Assembly (NCBI GenBank): GCA_945915475.1
Contig: CAMEFI010000011.1
Span: 19,542 to 83,541, forward strand
DNA length: 64,000 nucleotides
Direction of reading: 5' to 3'
DNA from: an uncultured Clostridium sp.
GTDB taxonomy: Bacteria; Bacillota; Clostridia; Lachnospirales; Lachnospiraceae
Positions within the stretch are counted from its first letter, which is position 1, and each line of letters opens with the position of its first letter. Positions 27,234-36,065 of this stretch are shown here, one piece after another. The position numbers were made by a program, and so were the translations under genes. The notes beneath the pieces were generated by a model that saw nothing but the letters and a program-made list of their open reading frames with translations, was not told the origin of the DNA and searched no databases.

Positions 27234-28931
27234 TTAGTCATCCAAATGGAATGTGCCCATTGTCTCCGCAATTCCATAAGCAACCTTCTTAAGTTCCTCT
27301 GCAGATGCAGTAACATCATTGAAGCTTTCTGCTACTTCCGTGGTCGCTGCAGAAGTCTCTTCTGTATTTGCCGCGTTCTCTTCCGCAATAGCAGATAAAT
27401 TCTCCACTACATCAATAATCTCTTCTTTTGCCGAATTCAAACGTGCACTCTTCTGTTCGATTGCCGTAATCGACTCAATGGAAATTTCGATTCCACGAAT
27501 CACATCCTGTACAATGTGCTCCGTCTCCTCAACATGCCTGCTCTGTTCTATGATAATTTCATGAACTTTCTCCATCGTCTCTACCGCCATATCTGAATCA
27601 TTGATCAATTCACTTACCATGCCTGCGATAGAATCTGTAGATTCTCCGGTCTGTTCAGCCAAATGCTGAATCTCATTGGCTACAACAGCAAAACCTCTAC
27701 CCTGTTCACCCGCTCTAGCCGCCTCAATAGACGCATTCAGAGAAAGCAAACTGGTCTCTTCCGAAATATTACTAATTATATTAGTCGCTTCTCTGATTCT
27801 TTGAGAAGATTCATTGGTCCGATGTGTCTGTTCATTAATCTGTTTCACAGATGCCATAACCTGATCGTTGATCTGCTTCAATTTTATAAGAGAAGATGTT
27901 GCCTGAGCACTGGCTTCCTTCATAGCCTCCGCATTCTCATTCAAATGTTGAATCTCTTCATTCGTAGATGCTAACATCTCTCCCATGAGTGCCACATTCT
28001 CCGTTGCCCGCATGGCATCTTTCGCCTGAGAGTTAGCACCCTCTGCAATATCATTTACTGCGCGGTCAACACCTCCTACCGTATTCAAAGTACTTTGTGC
28101 ATTGTGATCCAGACTCTCCGCTGAACCGATTAATGTCTGGGTATGATTATTCACATCCTCAATAATAAAGCGAAGCTCATTCTTCATACTCTCAACGGCA
28201 CGGCACAGGTCGCCAATCACGTCCTTCTTATGCAAATACTTTGCCGGTACCTCTACAGTCAGCCTGCCAGCAGCAACTTCCTTGACAGCCTTTGTTCCTG
28301 CTTCGATTCCCACACTCATGGAATAAGCCGACAAAATACTGGTGATTGTAAAGACAATAATTAAAGCTACCACGATCAGTAAAACAACCCGTACAATAGA
28401 ATCATAGGTTGTATTCGCCATCTTCTCTGACTCACCGGCAAACACAATACCAACAACTTCATCACTGTTATTCTGGAACACCGGCATATAGTATCCATAA
28501 TAATCCTTTCCTTCTACGGATACATTCTTTGAAAAAACAGGTTTGCCTTCCTTTAATACCTTTTCTGCAATGGCATCTCCAACCTCCGAACCCGTTACCC
28601 GGTCTCCATTGTCATCCACAATGGAAGTGATAATTCTCTTCGTTCCATAACAGAACATAACATCCACACCGGATTCTTCACGAATCAGATCTACCAGATC
28701 ATCGGATTGGGAAATATTATACGCTCCCTTCCAGATCTGACCATCATCGGCTTCCAAATAATCTCCGGAATTCTGCTCATAAGCAGCCTTATAGGCTGTG
28801 GCAACCCCCTTCAGATTATTCTCCACATCTTCCGTCATCTGTGTGTGAATCGTTGTCCCTGTAAATAATAAAATCAGAATTCCCATAGTCACAAGTGGAA
28901 ACAAGGCCAATGCCAATAATTTCTTCTTCAT
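27234..28931 (-). CDS. Methyl-accepting chemotaxis protein
   Basis: A 565-residue chemoreceptor. Membrane segments at about residues 4-24 and 180-203 flank an extracellular single-Cache-like sensor (around 30-175, with [20 protein letters not shown] and [11 protein letters not shown]). A HAMP domain and a long signalling coiled coil follow. The highly conserved tip has [33 protein letters not shown]. It reports ligand binding to CheA/CheW. I use the ATG at 28931 because GGAGGA ends exactly 7 bases upstream; the longer frame from 28955 adds eight residues across that site. No other chemotaxis genes are nearby. An orphan BMP-type binding protein is divergently encoded. Confidence 0.94.
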   Translation of the reverse strand: MKKKLLALALFPLVTMGILILLFTGTTIHTQMTEDVENNLKGVATAYKAAYEQNSGDYLEADDGQIWKGAYNISQSDDLVDLIREESGVDVMFCYGTKRIITSIVDDNGDRVTGSEVGDAIAEKVLKEGKPVFSKNVSVEGKDYYGYYMPVFQNNSDEVVGIVFAGESEKMANTTYDSIVRVVLLIVVALIIVFTITSILSAYSMSVGIEAGTKAVKEVAAGRLTVEVPAKYLHKKDVIGDLCRAVESMKNELRFIIEDVNNHTQTLIGSAESLDHNAQSTLNTVGGVDRAVNDIAEGANSQAKDAMRATENVALMGEMLASTNEEIQHLNENAEAMKEASAQATSSLIKLKQINDQVMASVKQINEQTHRTNESSQRIREATNIISNISEETSLLSLNASIEAARAGEQGRGFAVVANEIQHLAEQTGESTDSIAGMVSELINDSDMAVETMEKVHEIIIEQSRHVEETEHIVQDVIRGIEISIESITAIEQKSARLNSAKEEIIDVVENLSAIAEENAANTEETSAATTEVAESFNDVTASAEELKKVAYGIAETMGTFHLDD

Positions 28932-29041
28932 AAACGCGTCCTCCATCTGTCTCATTTATCCATTATGTCTTATTCCGTCGACACCTTCTCCTATTATAAC
29001 ACGCTTTTCTACAAAATGCCATGGAAAGAAAGCGAATTATT

Positions 29042-29070
29042 TTGACAAAATACACAAAAAATGATAAAGT
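29042..29070 (+). promoter_or_regulatory. Sigma-A promoter of the BMP lipoprotein gene
   Basis: TTGACA (29042-29047), a 17-base spacer and TAAAGT (29065-29070) lie about 55 bases upstream of the gene. The -35 is consensus and the spacing ideal. Confidence 0.7.
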
Positions 29071-29123
29071 ATTTGGTAACAATGTGGATTTAAATTGTAT
29101 TTCTATTTTAGGAGGATTTCGAT

Positions 29124-30371
29124 ATGCAAAAACCCTTGCTTCGTAAAATTATAGCAACATCCATATGTTTGATTATGGGAATATCCTGTCTGACCGGCTG
29201 CGGCAACAACGTTACGGCCTATGATGACGTCATTACCAATGAAGGATACGATATTCACGCAGATGAGGAAAGTGATAAATCATATGTCGGAACTGCAGTG
29301 GCAAAAGAAGATTTGAAGGTTGGAGTTATTCACCTGACAGATCCTGCAGACGGAAGCGGATACACATATACTCATGATCTTGGTATTCAGGGGATGCAGG
29401 ATAATCTTGGATTATCCTCTGACCAGATAGTCCGCAAAATTAATGTAGACGATAGCAACGAAGAAGAAACAAGAAAAGCCATTCAGGAGTGTATTGACGA
29501 AGGTTGCCAGATCATATTTACAACCAGCTGGGGATATATGGAGACAACTGCTGAAATGGCTGAAGAAAATCCTGATATTTTCTTTGCTCACGGTACCGGA
29601 TATATGTCGAATGGCAAGAACTTTACCAATTATTTCGGTCGTATTTATCAGGCACGTTACCTGTCCGGAATTGCTGCCGGACGCAAGACACAATCAAACA
29701 AGATCGGTTATGTTGCCGCACAGGATATTAACAATTCCGAGGTGACCGGTGGTATTGATGCCTTTGCCCTTGGGGTGTACTCCGTGAATCCCAATGCAAA
29801 AATATATGTCCGCATTACCAATAGCTGGTTCGACATGGAAAAAGAAGAACAATATGCCAAAGATCTGATCGAAGCCGGCTGTGATGTATTAGCGCAGCAC
29901 TGTGACACAGCATTTCCGCAGCAGGTAGCTTCTGACAATGATGTATGGGGTATTGGATATAATTCGGATATGAGTAAAGAAACTCCGGATGCCACTCTTT
30001 GTAGTGTAATCTGGAACTGGTCTGCCTATTATACACAAGCTGTACAGAGCGTAATCGATGGCAAATGGACCGGGGAGAATTATTATGGTGGAATGAAAGA
30101 AGGTCTAGTCGATGTTACAGGACTTTCCGATGATTTAAATGACCAGGAAACCCTTTCATTGATCGACGAGGCCCGTGCCGAGATCCTGAGTGGTAACTTT
30201 AATGTATTTGATGGGGAAATCGAGACAAGCACCGGCGACACGATCGGCAAGAAGAATTCCACATTAGACGATGCCACGATCACCGGTGGTATTAACTGGT
30301 ATTACAAAACCGTTTCGGTTCTAAATGATGACGGCTCCTTAACGGACGGCAGCGAGCTCCTTGCCGACTAA
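29124..30371 (+). CDS. BMP-family (PnrA-like) substrate-binding lipoprotein
   Basis: A 415-residue lipoprotein with a signal peptide and lipobox LTGC (Cys26). The type-1 periplasmic-binding fold belongs to the BMP/PnrA family: LKVGVIHLTDPADGSGYTY, FFAHGTGYM, KIGYVAAQDINNSEVTGGIDAFALGV and WNWSAYYTQAVQSVIDG. BMP proteins usually bind nucleosides for an ABC transporter, but no permease or ATPase gene is adjacent, so it is an orphan. AGGAGG precedes the ATG. Its last 33 bases overlap, tail to tail, with the thioesterase gene on the other strand. Possible partners are a distant transporter or the neighbouring chemoreceptor; both are conjecture. Confidence 0.9.
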   Translation: MQKPLLRKIIATSICLIMGISCLTGCGNNVTAYDDVITNEGYDIHADEESDKSYVGTAVAKEDLKVGVIHLTDPADGSGYTYTHDLGIQGMQDNLGLSSDQIVRKINVDDSNEEETRKAIQECIDEGCQIIFTTSWGYMETTAEMAEENPDIFFAHGTGYMSNGKNFTNYFGRIYQARYLSGIAAGRKTQSNKIGYVAAQDINNSEVTGGIDAFALGVYSVNPNAKIYVRITNSWFDMEKEEQYAKDLIEAGCDVLAQHCDTAFPQQVASDNDVWGIGYNSDMSKETPDATLCSVIWNWSAYYTQAVQSVIDGKWTGENYYGGMKEGLVDVTGLSDDLNDQETLSLIDEARAEILSGNFNVFDGEIETSTGDTIGKKNSTLDDATITGGINWYYKTVSVLNDDGSLTDGSELLAD

Positions 30372-30776
30372 TTCCTGCATTGTGTTGTAGATTTGCGGAT
30401 AATCCCGCTTCAGACGTACCGGTTTGAATCCCAGATCTACAAAACAATGTGAACTTGCAGCTTCATTGTGGAGCACGGAAAAATCCTCTGAGTAAATGCG
30501 ATAGCTCATTTCGAACTTGACGCCATGCATCTTCTCTAGCTTCGGCACAATGCAAATTGTCTCACCGAAGCGTGCCGGATTCTTATAATTACAACTGACA
30601 CTCAATACAGGAATCATAATTCCCTGTTCTTCCATTTGCCTATAATCCAGACCAATCTGTTTCATGAAATCCATTCTGCATTCTTCTAAATAACGAATGT
30701 AATTTGAATGATGTACAACCTGCATCTTGTCAGTTTCATAATAATTAATCTCTCGTTTAAATACCTGATATTCCAT
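30339..30776 (-). CDS. Acyl-CoA thioesterase (YbgC/FadM hotdog family)
   Basis: A 145-residue hotdog-fold protein of the 4-hydroxybenzoyl-CoA thioesterase type: YYETDKMQVVHHSNYIRYLEECRMDFM carries the conserved aspartate-like catalytic region, then ISCNYKNPARFGETI-like strands and SSHCFVDLGFKPVRLKRDYP. Such enzymes hydrolyse short or medium acyl-CoA. GGAG lies 7 bases upstream of the ATG, and the start follows the stop of the coiled-coil gene by one base, so they are cotranscribed. The 3' end overlaps the convergent BMP gene by 33 bases. Confidence 0.9.
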   Translation of the reverse strand: MEYQVFKREINYYETDKMQVVHHSNYIRYLEECRMDFMKQIGLDYRQMEEQGIMIPVLSVSCNYKNPARFGETICIVPKLEKMHGVKFEMSYRIYSEDFSVLHNEAASSHCFVDLGFKPVRLKRDYPQIYNTMQELVGKELAAVR

Positions 30777-30777
30777 A

Positions 30778-32193
30778 TTAGAACTCCATTATCTCAAAAT
30801 CATCATCAAATTTCATGGTGGCCTGCACATATTCCTGACCCTTGTCATCTATCTTGATATCCTTGTCTTTCTGTGCTTCCACATCTAAAGCTGGTTTTTC
30901 ATCCTCTATCTTACTTTGTTTCTCTTCCACTGCCCGGCTGATCAAACCTCTGTATTTAGGCTCTGTTGTCACACTTTCGGCCATCTTGGCAATCCGTTCA
31001 GAAGGAACACTGGTAATCCTCTCTGACTTTTTAAAATGAGGGATGAGTGGAAGAACATCCTCAACCGCTTGTTCGGTTGTTGCAGCAGCTTCCTGTGCCG
31101 CAACGAGATGGGATTGTTCTTCCGCTGGCTCTTCCTCATCTACATACTCGATCTCGTATTCTTCGCCTTCCTCAAGTTCATCCTCATCTACATACTCAAT
31201 CTCGTATTCCTCGCCTTCTTCAAGCTCATCTTCCGTCACATATACGATCTCATATTCTTCATCCTCTTCTTCTGTGACCTCAGTTACCCCACTATCATCC
31301 TGTAAAGCAGCGGTCTGCGCTTTGGCTGCAGCATTCGCTAAGGCATCTCTCTCTTTCTGAATTTGTGTAACTTTCAGTGCTAAGGCATCTCTTTCCGCTA
31401 TCATATTGGCAAGTGCTGCCTCTGCCTGTGCTGACTTCGTCTCTGCTGCAAGTGCTGCTTCTGCCGCCTGTTCTGCCCTCTCTTCTGCTGCACGGGCACG
31501 TTCTTCCTGCAACTGTTGAAAATCCATGCTAAGCTGTACGCTTCCATCATCATATTGGTCTGTTCCTACATGATTCCGCATTCTTGCATTATATAACTCA
31601 TCCGATAACAGATGTCCAATCTCTATAATCTGCTGACTTCTGTCTGCCACATCCATCTCCTGCAATCCATCCATCAGTTCTGCACGATTCGCCGCAATCA
31701 CATCCATTTTCTGCTCCATACTCTGCAGAATCATCTGATAATCACTTTGAATATTCTGATACGCTGTCTCAATCAGCTGATTCACTTCCATCAGCATTTC
31801 ATCTGTATAAATGAGAGATGCCCCGTATATTTCATTAGCATTGGTAAGAGCGTCCCTTTCTTCCTCCGTCAACTCATCATAATGGATTGGAGCCACATTC
31901 GTTGTCCTTTTATTCACGCGCATTCGGCTGGCTGAATGCTCTGCTTCATAGATAATCTTTTCTGCTTCCTTCTTCGCCTCGTTAATAATCTTGCCTTTTC
32001 GGTCATTAACTTCATGGTATGTTTTTAACTCGATCTCAATCTGCGATGCCAGTTCCGTCAAAAGAGACTGCACTTCATCCTTATAAATTGTCACTTTTCC
32101 GGATGCTAACGGAACCGGGGATGCTGTATTCAAGATTCCCTGTAACCGGTCAATAATATCTTTCGTTCTACTCTTCTCCGCTATTGTTGCCAT
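30778..32193 (-). CDS. Coiled-coil protein with acidic tandem repeats, function unknown
   Basis: A 471-residue soluble protein without signal peptide or membrane segment. The N-terminal part (1-110) resembles a DivIVA/SepF-adjacent type of helical segment with KKEAEKIIYEAEHSA. A second helical region and an alanine/glutamate-rich coiled coil (about 225-295) follow. Then comes an extremely acidic tract made of three 16-residue repeats with the core EEYEIEYVDEDELEEG (DNA roughly 31125-31265), and a basic/acidic tail. AGGAGGAG precedes the ATG. It is cotranscribed with the thioesterase. A structural or cell-division/envelope scaffolding role is only a guess from composition. Confidence 0.75.
   Translation of the reverse strand: MATIAEKSRTKDIIDRLQGILNTASPVPLASGKVTIYKDEVQSLLTELASQIEIELKTYHEVNDRKGKIINEAKKEAEKIIYEAEHSASRMRVNKRTTNVAPIHYDELTEEERDALTNANEIYGASLIYTDEMLMEVNQLIETAYQNIQSDYQMILQSMEQKMDVIAANRAELMDGLQEMDVADRSQQIIEIGHLLSDELYNARMRNHVGTDQYDDGSVQLSMDFQQLQEERARAAEERAEQAAEAALAAETKSAQAEAALANMIAERDALALKVTQIQKERDALANAAAKAQTAALQDDSGVTEVTEEEDEEYEIVYVTEDELEEGEEYEIEYVDEDELEEGEEYEIEYVDEEEPAEEQSHLVAAQEAAATTEQAVEDVLPLIPHFKKSERITSVPSERIAKMAESVTTEPKYRGLISRAVEEKQSKIEDEKPALDVEAQKDKDIKIDDKGQEYVQATMKFDDDFEIMEF
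31125..31265 (-). repeat. 48-bp in-frame tandem repeat in the coiled-coil gene
   Basis: Three consecutive copies of a 48-base unit encode the acidic 16-residue repeats (EEYEIEYVDEDELEEG and variants EEYEIVYVTEDELEEG and EEYEIEYVDEEEPAEE). The middle and last copies are nearly identical at DNA level, the first more diverged, so copy number may vary between strains. Confidence 0.8.
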
Positions 32194-32386
32194 TGTACAC
32201 TCCTCCTACTCCTCTTCCGTACAAGGTCTTCCTCATTCACATATAAGTATGATTATAACAAAAGTATTACATTTTCGCAATTTTTTTGTAATATTTTGAT
32301 TTTTTTATAATTCATGCATACTTTACGTTCTAACACATATTCTAAAGAATGAAAGTTGAACTATATATTGTCCGAAAGGAGTCCTT

Positions 32387-33013
32387 ATGCATTATCCATT
32401 TGAAATCGAAAAATTACCATATGATTACACCGCTTTAGAACCCTATTTGTCCTGTGAAACACTACATTTTCACCATGACAAGCACTATGCAGCCTATATA
32501 AATAAGCTGAATGAAATCCTTAAGAACTACCCTAATCTACAGAATATGTCTCTAGAAGATCTGTTGATCAAGACGGATGAACTTCCCAACGAGGCTAAGA
32601 CATCTATCCGTAACAATGCCGGCGGCGTATATAACCACGAATTATATTTTGCCTGTATGAACTCCGCGGACAGCGAGCTTCCAACAGACCATTTAGCCGC
32701 CGCCATCAATGTTACCTTCGGTTCCATCGACCAGTTCAAAGCAGAATTATCCGGTGCAGCAATCAACCAGTTTGGTTCCGGATACGGGTGGCTTATCCTG
32801 TCAAACAAAAAGCTGGAAATCATCGCAACGCCAAATCAGGACACTCCCATCTCACCAACGGTTACACCACTTCTGTGTATTGATGTATGGGAACATGCCT
32901 ACTATCTGCAATATCAAAATCGCCGTGCTGACTATGTCGATAACTGGTTTAACCTGATCAATTGGGATTTTGTAGGCGCACGCTATATGTCACTTATGAA
33001 AGAGCCGGTATAA
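32387..33013 (+). CDS. Superoxide dismutase [Mn/Fe], probably Mn type
   Basis: A 208-residue superoxide dismutase converting superoxide to peroxide and oxygen. Metal ligands are visible: His29 (HFHHDKHY), His84 (YNHELYF), Asp166 and His170 (DVWEHAYYLQY). The active-site glutamine appears to come from the C-terminal domain (TPNQDTPI, about Gln151), a feature of Mn enzymes. The usual GGHxNH has become GGVYNH. AAAGGAG precedes the ATG. The 3' end overlaps the convergent hydF gene by 20 bases. In an anaerobe this serves transient oxygen exposure. No signal peptide is present. Confidence 0.95.
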   Translation: MHYPFEIEKLPYDYTALEPYLSCETLHFHHDKHYAAYINKLNEILKNYPNLQNMSLEDLLIKTDELPNEAKTSIRNNAGGVYNHELYFACMNSADSELPTDHLAAAINVTFGSIDQFKAELSGAAINQFGSGYGWLILSNKKLEIIATPNQDTPISPTVTPLLCIDVWEHAYYLQYQNRRADYVDNWFNLINWDFVGARYMSLMKEPV

Positions 33014-34184
33014 CCTCAATACTTCTTTGCAAAATTCCATTCATGTGGGCAATCAATATTCCATAATTCGTAAATGGTACCTTCTGCGCTACCGCTGTCT
33101 GCATCCGGTAGCGCATTTCTTTTTCATTCAGCATGCACCCCCCACAATGTACAACTAACCGAAATCTGCTCAGATCTTCCGGGAATTCCGATCCAGAGCA
33201 GAAAACAAATTCCGTCTCCTTTCCCGTATACCTGCGAATCCAGTCAGGCAGCTTTACCGTTCCAATATCTTCACACTGGCGATGATGTGTACATCCTTCC
33301 GCAATCAGGATTCTGTCTCCATCCTGCATATCTTCTAATATGCCCACAGATTTCACTGCCGTTTCAAGAAAACCTTTCCATCTGGCCATCAAAATGGAGA
33401 AAGAAGTAAGATATACATCTTCGGGTGTATCTTGCGACACCTTCTTAAAAGCCTGGCTGTCAGTAATTACCATATAAGGCCTGGTTCCCAATCTTGCAAG
33501 GGTTTCTTTCAGTTCCGTATCTCTCGTCACAACCGGAATCGCTCCTGCCTCTAATACATCCCGAATCACCTGCTGCTGCGGCAAGATCAATCTTCCCTTG
33601 GGAGCTGCCGAATCAATGGGAATCACCAACACAACAAAATCATGCGGATGCAGTAAATCTCCTACAATCCGAAAGCGAGAATCATCCACTTTTACAAGAT
33701 GCGCTATCCTTTCTTTGAGTTCATCAATTCCTTTCTTTGTAAGAGTGCTTACATAAATACTGTTCTCATCCGCTATTGAGTCTCTTTTGCAAATATCTGC
33801 CTTATTATAAACGATAAGATATGGCAGATTTCTTTCTTTGAACAGCGTTGTTAATTCCTGTTCCAATTTCGTAACGCCAATCGTTCCATCCACCACCAGT
33901 ATTGCTATATCAATCCTGCGTAATACCTGTTTCGTCTTCTCTACTCTTAACGTTCCCAGTTCTCCCTGATCATCTATTCCCGGTGTATCAATTATCATAA
34001 CCGGCCCTAACGGTAATAATTCCATAGCCTTGCAGACGGGATCTGTCGTGGTTCCCTTTTGGTCTGACACTACCGATAGCATCTGTCCCGTTACTGCATT
34101 TACCAAACTGGATTTGCCGGCATTTCTTCTTCCAAAAAAGCCAATTTGTATCCGGTTACCTGCCGGTGTATCATTTAAACCCAT
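32994..34184 (-). CDS. hydF: [FeFe]-hydrogenase H-cluster maturation GTPase HydF
   Basis: A 396-residue HydF, the scaffold that assembles the 2Fe subcluster and hands it to the hydrogenase HydA. The N-terminal GTPase domain has G1 GRRNAGKSS, G2 threonines in KGTTTDP, G3 DTPGIDD and G4 NKAD. The C-terminal iron-sulfur domain has the family CxH...HCxxC pattern: the CTHHRQCEDIG segment and VHCGGCMLNEKEM. hydE, hydG and hydA are not in the window. AGGAGG precedes the ATG. The 3' end overlaps sod by 20 bases. Presence implies H2 metabolism in this organism. Confidence 0.96.
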   Translation of the reverse strand: MGLNDTPAGNRIQIGFFGRRNAGKSSLVNAVTGQMLSVVSDQKGTTTDPVCKAMELLPLGPVMIIDTPGIDDQGELGTLRVEKTKQVLRRIDIAILVVDGTIGVTKLEQELTTLFKERNLPYLIVYNKADICKRDSIADENSIYVSTLTKKGIDELKERIAHLVKVDDSRFRIVGDLLHPHDFVVLVIPIDSAAPKGRLILPQQQVIRDVLEAGAIPVVTRDTELKETLARLGTRPYMVITDSQAFKKVSQDTPEDVYLTSFSILMARWKGFLETAVKSVGILEDMQDGDRILIAEGCTHHRQCEDIGTVKLPDWIRRYTGKETEFVFCSGSEFPEDLSRFRLVVHCGGCMLNEKEMRYRMQTAVAQKVPFTNYGILIAHMNGILQRSIEVIPALS

Positions 34185-34332
34185 ATTCTTTCCTCCTATC
34201 GAGATTTGGTAGCTTTCAACACTGTTGAAATATAATATTTTCTATTGTCTACATCATATACCCCTATACAGAAACTACGCAACAGGAAAACTTTGTAATT
34301 TTTTAGAAAATTTTATGTTTTTTCTTAACAAA

Positions 34333-34532
34333 TTCATGATATAATGAACGCATAAACACGAATGCAACTTTCGTTGGAAACCATTAACTGCTTGCAGGCA
34401 AATGGTTTCTTCGAAAGTTATATGAGTGCAACGAACACTGAGAAACCGAAGGTTTCGAAGTGGCATTCGTGCTAAGGGAGTTCACGATATAATAAGCACG
34501 AAGTGCGAGTTCACGATATCATGAACGCATAA
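34333..34532. repeat. Structured intergenic element flanked by 23-bp direct repeats
   Basis: A 23-base sequence starting TTCATGATATAATGAACGCA (34333-34355) recurs at 34510-34532 with two mismatches, and a partial third copy begins at 34481. Between them lies a possible four-way-junction RNA/DNA structure. The outer stem is 34357-34365 with 34463-34471 (CACGAATGC/GCATTCGTG). Arm 1 is 34366-34373/34412-34419, continued by GAAACCATT/AATGGTTTC (34377-34385/34401-34409) and capped by CTGC-TT-GCAG. Arm 2 is 34425-34428/34436-34439, and arm 3 is GAAACC-GAA-GGTTTC (34442-34456). A further GCAC-GAA-GTGC hairpin lies at 34496-34506. The rest of the 390-base gap before the C39-like gene is AT-rich, and any promoter is not obvious. 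Confidence 0.7.
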
Positions 34533-34574
34533 GTATTGCCATATACTATTTAAAACACACAAGGTGGGATGAAC

Positions 34575-35735
34575 ATGGATGGATACGATAATGAAGAACA
34601 ATTAACAGAAGCAGAATTAGAAGACATCAAGCGTGAACGTGCTGCCGCCCGCAGAAGGAAGCTGGCTGCCCGGGAGCGCCGTAGAAAAAAACGTCGCAGA
34701 CAGGCTATTATCCGCTGCAGTATTTTATTAGTTGCAGTTATTTTAATCCTATTTATTATTGTAAAAATAATTACCGGCATTGTCGGTTTGTTTACGAACA
34801 ATAAGAAATCCAAAGCAACCACAGAGGAGATATCTACCACACAGCAAATAACTACAGAAGCTCCGGTTGCAGAAATTGACGAAGCCATTCTTGCAAAAGA
34901 TTTACCTGCAGACCGTGATGCAGCTCTTGCTCTATTGCAGACACAGGCCCAGACAGATACTGATATCCAGGGAATTATAGATAACGAAGCCGTTTATCCG
35001 GATATTTTATTACGGAATCTGGCAGCGAATTCTGAATTAAAACAATATACAATTGATTATATTGCTAAAATCAACATTGTATTTGATGGTAATTTCAATA
35101 TGGATGTCAGTATGAGCGAAGTACCGTTATTTCTCCAATATGATGAACAATGGGGATATGCAGATTATGCCAATGATCTTGTTGCCTTTAGCGGAAGTGC
35201 TCCGACCTGTCTATCTATGGCATATACTTATCTAAAGCAGGATGGGAGCATGAATCCTATCAAAGTTGCTGATTATTCCACAGAAAAAGGATATGTGGAC
35301 GAGCAGGGCGAAACCAACTGGGCTCTTATGACTGAAGGCGCTACTGCCCTTGGTCTGCAATCCGATACTCTTACCATTACAGAAGATGATATGAAGACTG
35401 CTTTAGAAGAGGGAAAAGTTATTATTTGCTCCGTTGCTCCCGGAGACTTTACAAGAACCGGAAGTTTCCTTGTCATTAAAGCTTATAAAGATGGTCTATT
35501 CTATATCAACGATCCAACAAGCCAGGCACGCAGTAATGTCGGTTGGGATTTCAAGCGATTAAGCGATCAGATTACCAATATGTGGGCATTAAGCAACGGA
35601 ACCGGAGAAGAAACAGACAATGCTGCAAATGCTAATTCAGACAGTACCGACGTGAAGGACACCAGCAACACAGATGCAACAAGTACCACCCAGGCAACCA
35701 CTGCAGAGGATGATGCCTCACAGACTGCAAACTAG
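34575..35735 (+). CDS. Membrane-anchored C39-like protein with lost catalytic residues
   Basis: A 386-residue protein with a very basic cytoplasmic N-terminus (RRR/KKR clusters, about 20-45), one membrane segment (about 46-68) and an extracellular part. That part contains a peptidase C39_2-like papain fold (about 180-340) and a low-complexity Asp/Ser/Thr tail. In active relatives the core motifs are GCGPTSLSM and GHFIVI. Here they read GSAPTCLSM (Ser208 in place of the catalytic Cys, with a Cys four residues on) and GSFLVI (Ser297 in place of the catalytic His). The fold is kept, as YKDGLFYINDPTSQARS shows. Proteolysis by the usual mechanism is therefore unlikely. I prefer the ATG at 34575 (AGGTGG 7 bases upstream) over 34569. 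Binding or regulatory function is inferred. Confidence 0.8.
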   Translation: MDGYDNEEQLTEAELEDIKRERAAARRRKLAARERRRKKRRRQAIIRCSILLVAVILILFIIVKIITGIVGLFTNNKKSKATTEEISTTQQITTEAPVAEIDEAILAKDLPADRDAALALLQTQAQTDTDIQGIIDNEAVYPDILLRNLAANSELKQYTIDYIAKINIVFDGNFNMDVSMSEVPLFLQYDEQWGYADYANDLVAFSGSAPTCLSMAYTYLKQDGSMNPIKVADYSTEKGYVDEQGETNWALMTEGATALGLQSDTLTITEDDMKTALEEGKVIICSVAPGDFTRTGSFLVIKAYKDGLFYINDPTSQARSNVGWDFKRLSDQITNMWALSNGTGEETDNAANANSDSTDVKDTSNTDATSTTQATTAEDDASQTAN

Positions 35736-35763
35736 ATGATACACAACTTTCTTTAACGAAAAC

Positions 35764-35811
35764 ATGCGGTCTGTTCTCCCGTGCCAATACTTGCAGGGAG
35801 GACAGGCCGCA
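35764..35811 (+). terminator. Hairpin after the C39-like gene
   Basis: GCGGTCTGTTCTCCC (about 35766-35780) pairs, with G-U wobbles, with GGGAGGACAGGCCGC (about 35796-35810) around a 15-base loop, followed by an AT-rich stretch. It separates the rightward C39-like gene from the leftward DUF1294 gene. Confidence 0.65.
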
Positions 35812-35813
35812 TA

Positions 35814-36065
35814 TTATATTTTATGAAACCATATGATAATTATTGTCTGCAAGATACAGATAACAGGTATACCGATCACAAAATACCAGTGTTTCGTCTT
35901 ATGCCGAAATATGTACATACCTGCAAAAGCGCCAACCGATCCACCCATTGCAGCAAGTCCCAAAAGGGCAGCTTCCCGTATTCTCCATTTGTTATGTTTT
36001 GCTTTCCATTTATCTATCCCATAGACAAAAAACGTAATGATATTAATTCCCAATAGATATATCAT
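35814..36065 (-). CDS. DUF1294-family small membrane protein
   Basis: An 83-residue membrane protein with two or three hydrophobic segments and the DUF1294 signatures: [51 protein letters not shown] is split by these short conserved blocks ([33 protein letters not shown]). Function is unknown across the family. Its start overlaps the aldolase stop by 4 bases, so it is translationally coupled to that gene, though no metabolic link is known. Confidence 0.85.
   Translation of the reverse strand: MIYLLGINIITFFVYGIDKWKAKHNKWRIREAALLGLAAMGGSVGAFAGMYIFRHKTKHWYFVIGIPVICILQTIIIIWFHKI

Noticed and set aside
31043..31360. Serine/tyrosine-rich plus-strand frame
   Set aside because: It is the antisense of the acidic tandem repeat in the coiled-coil gene and looks repetitive for that reason only.
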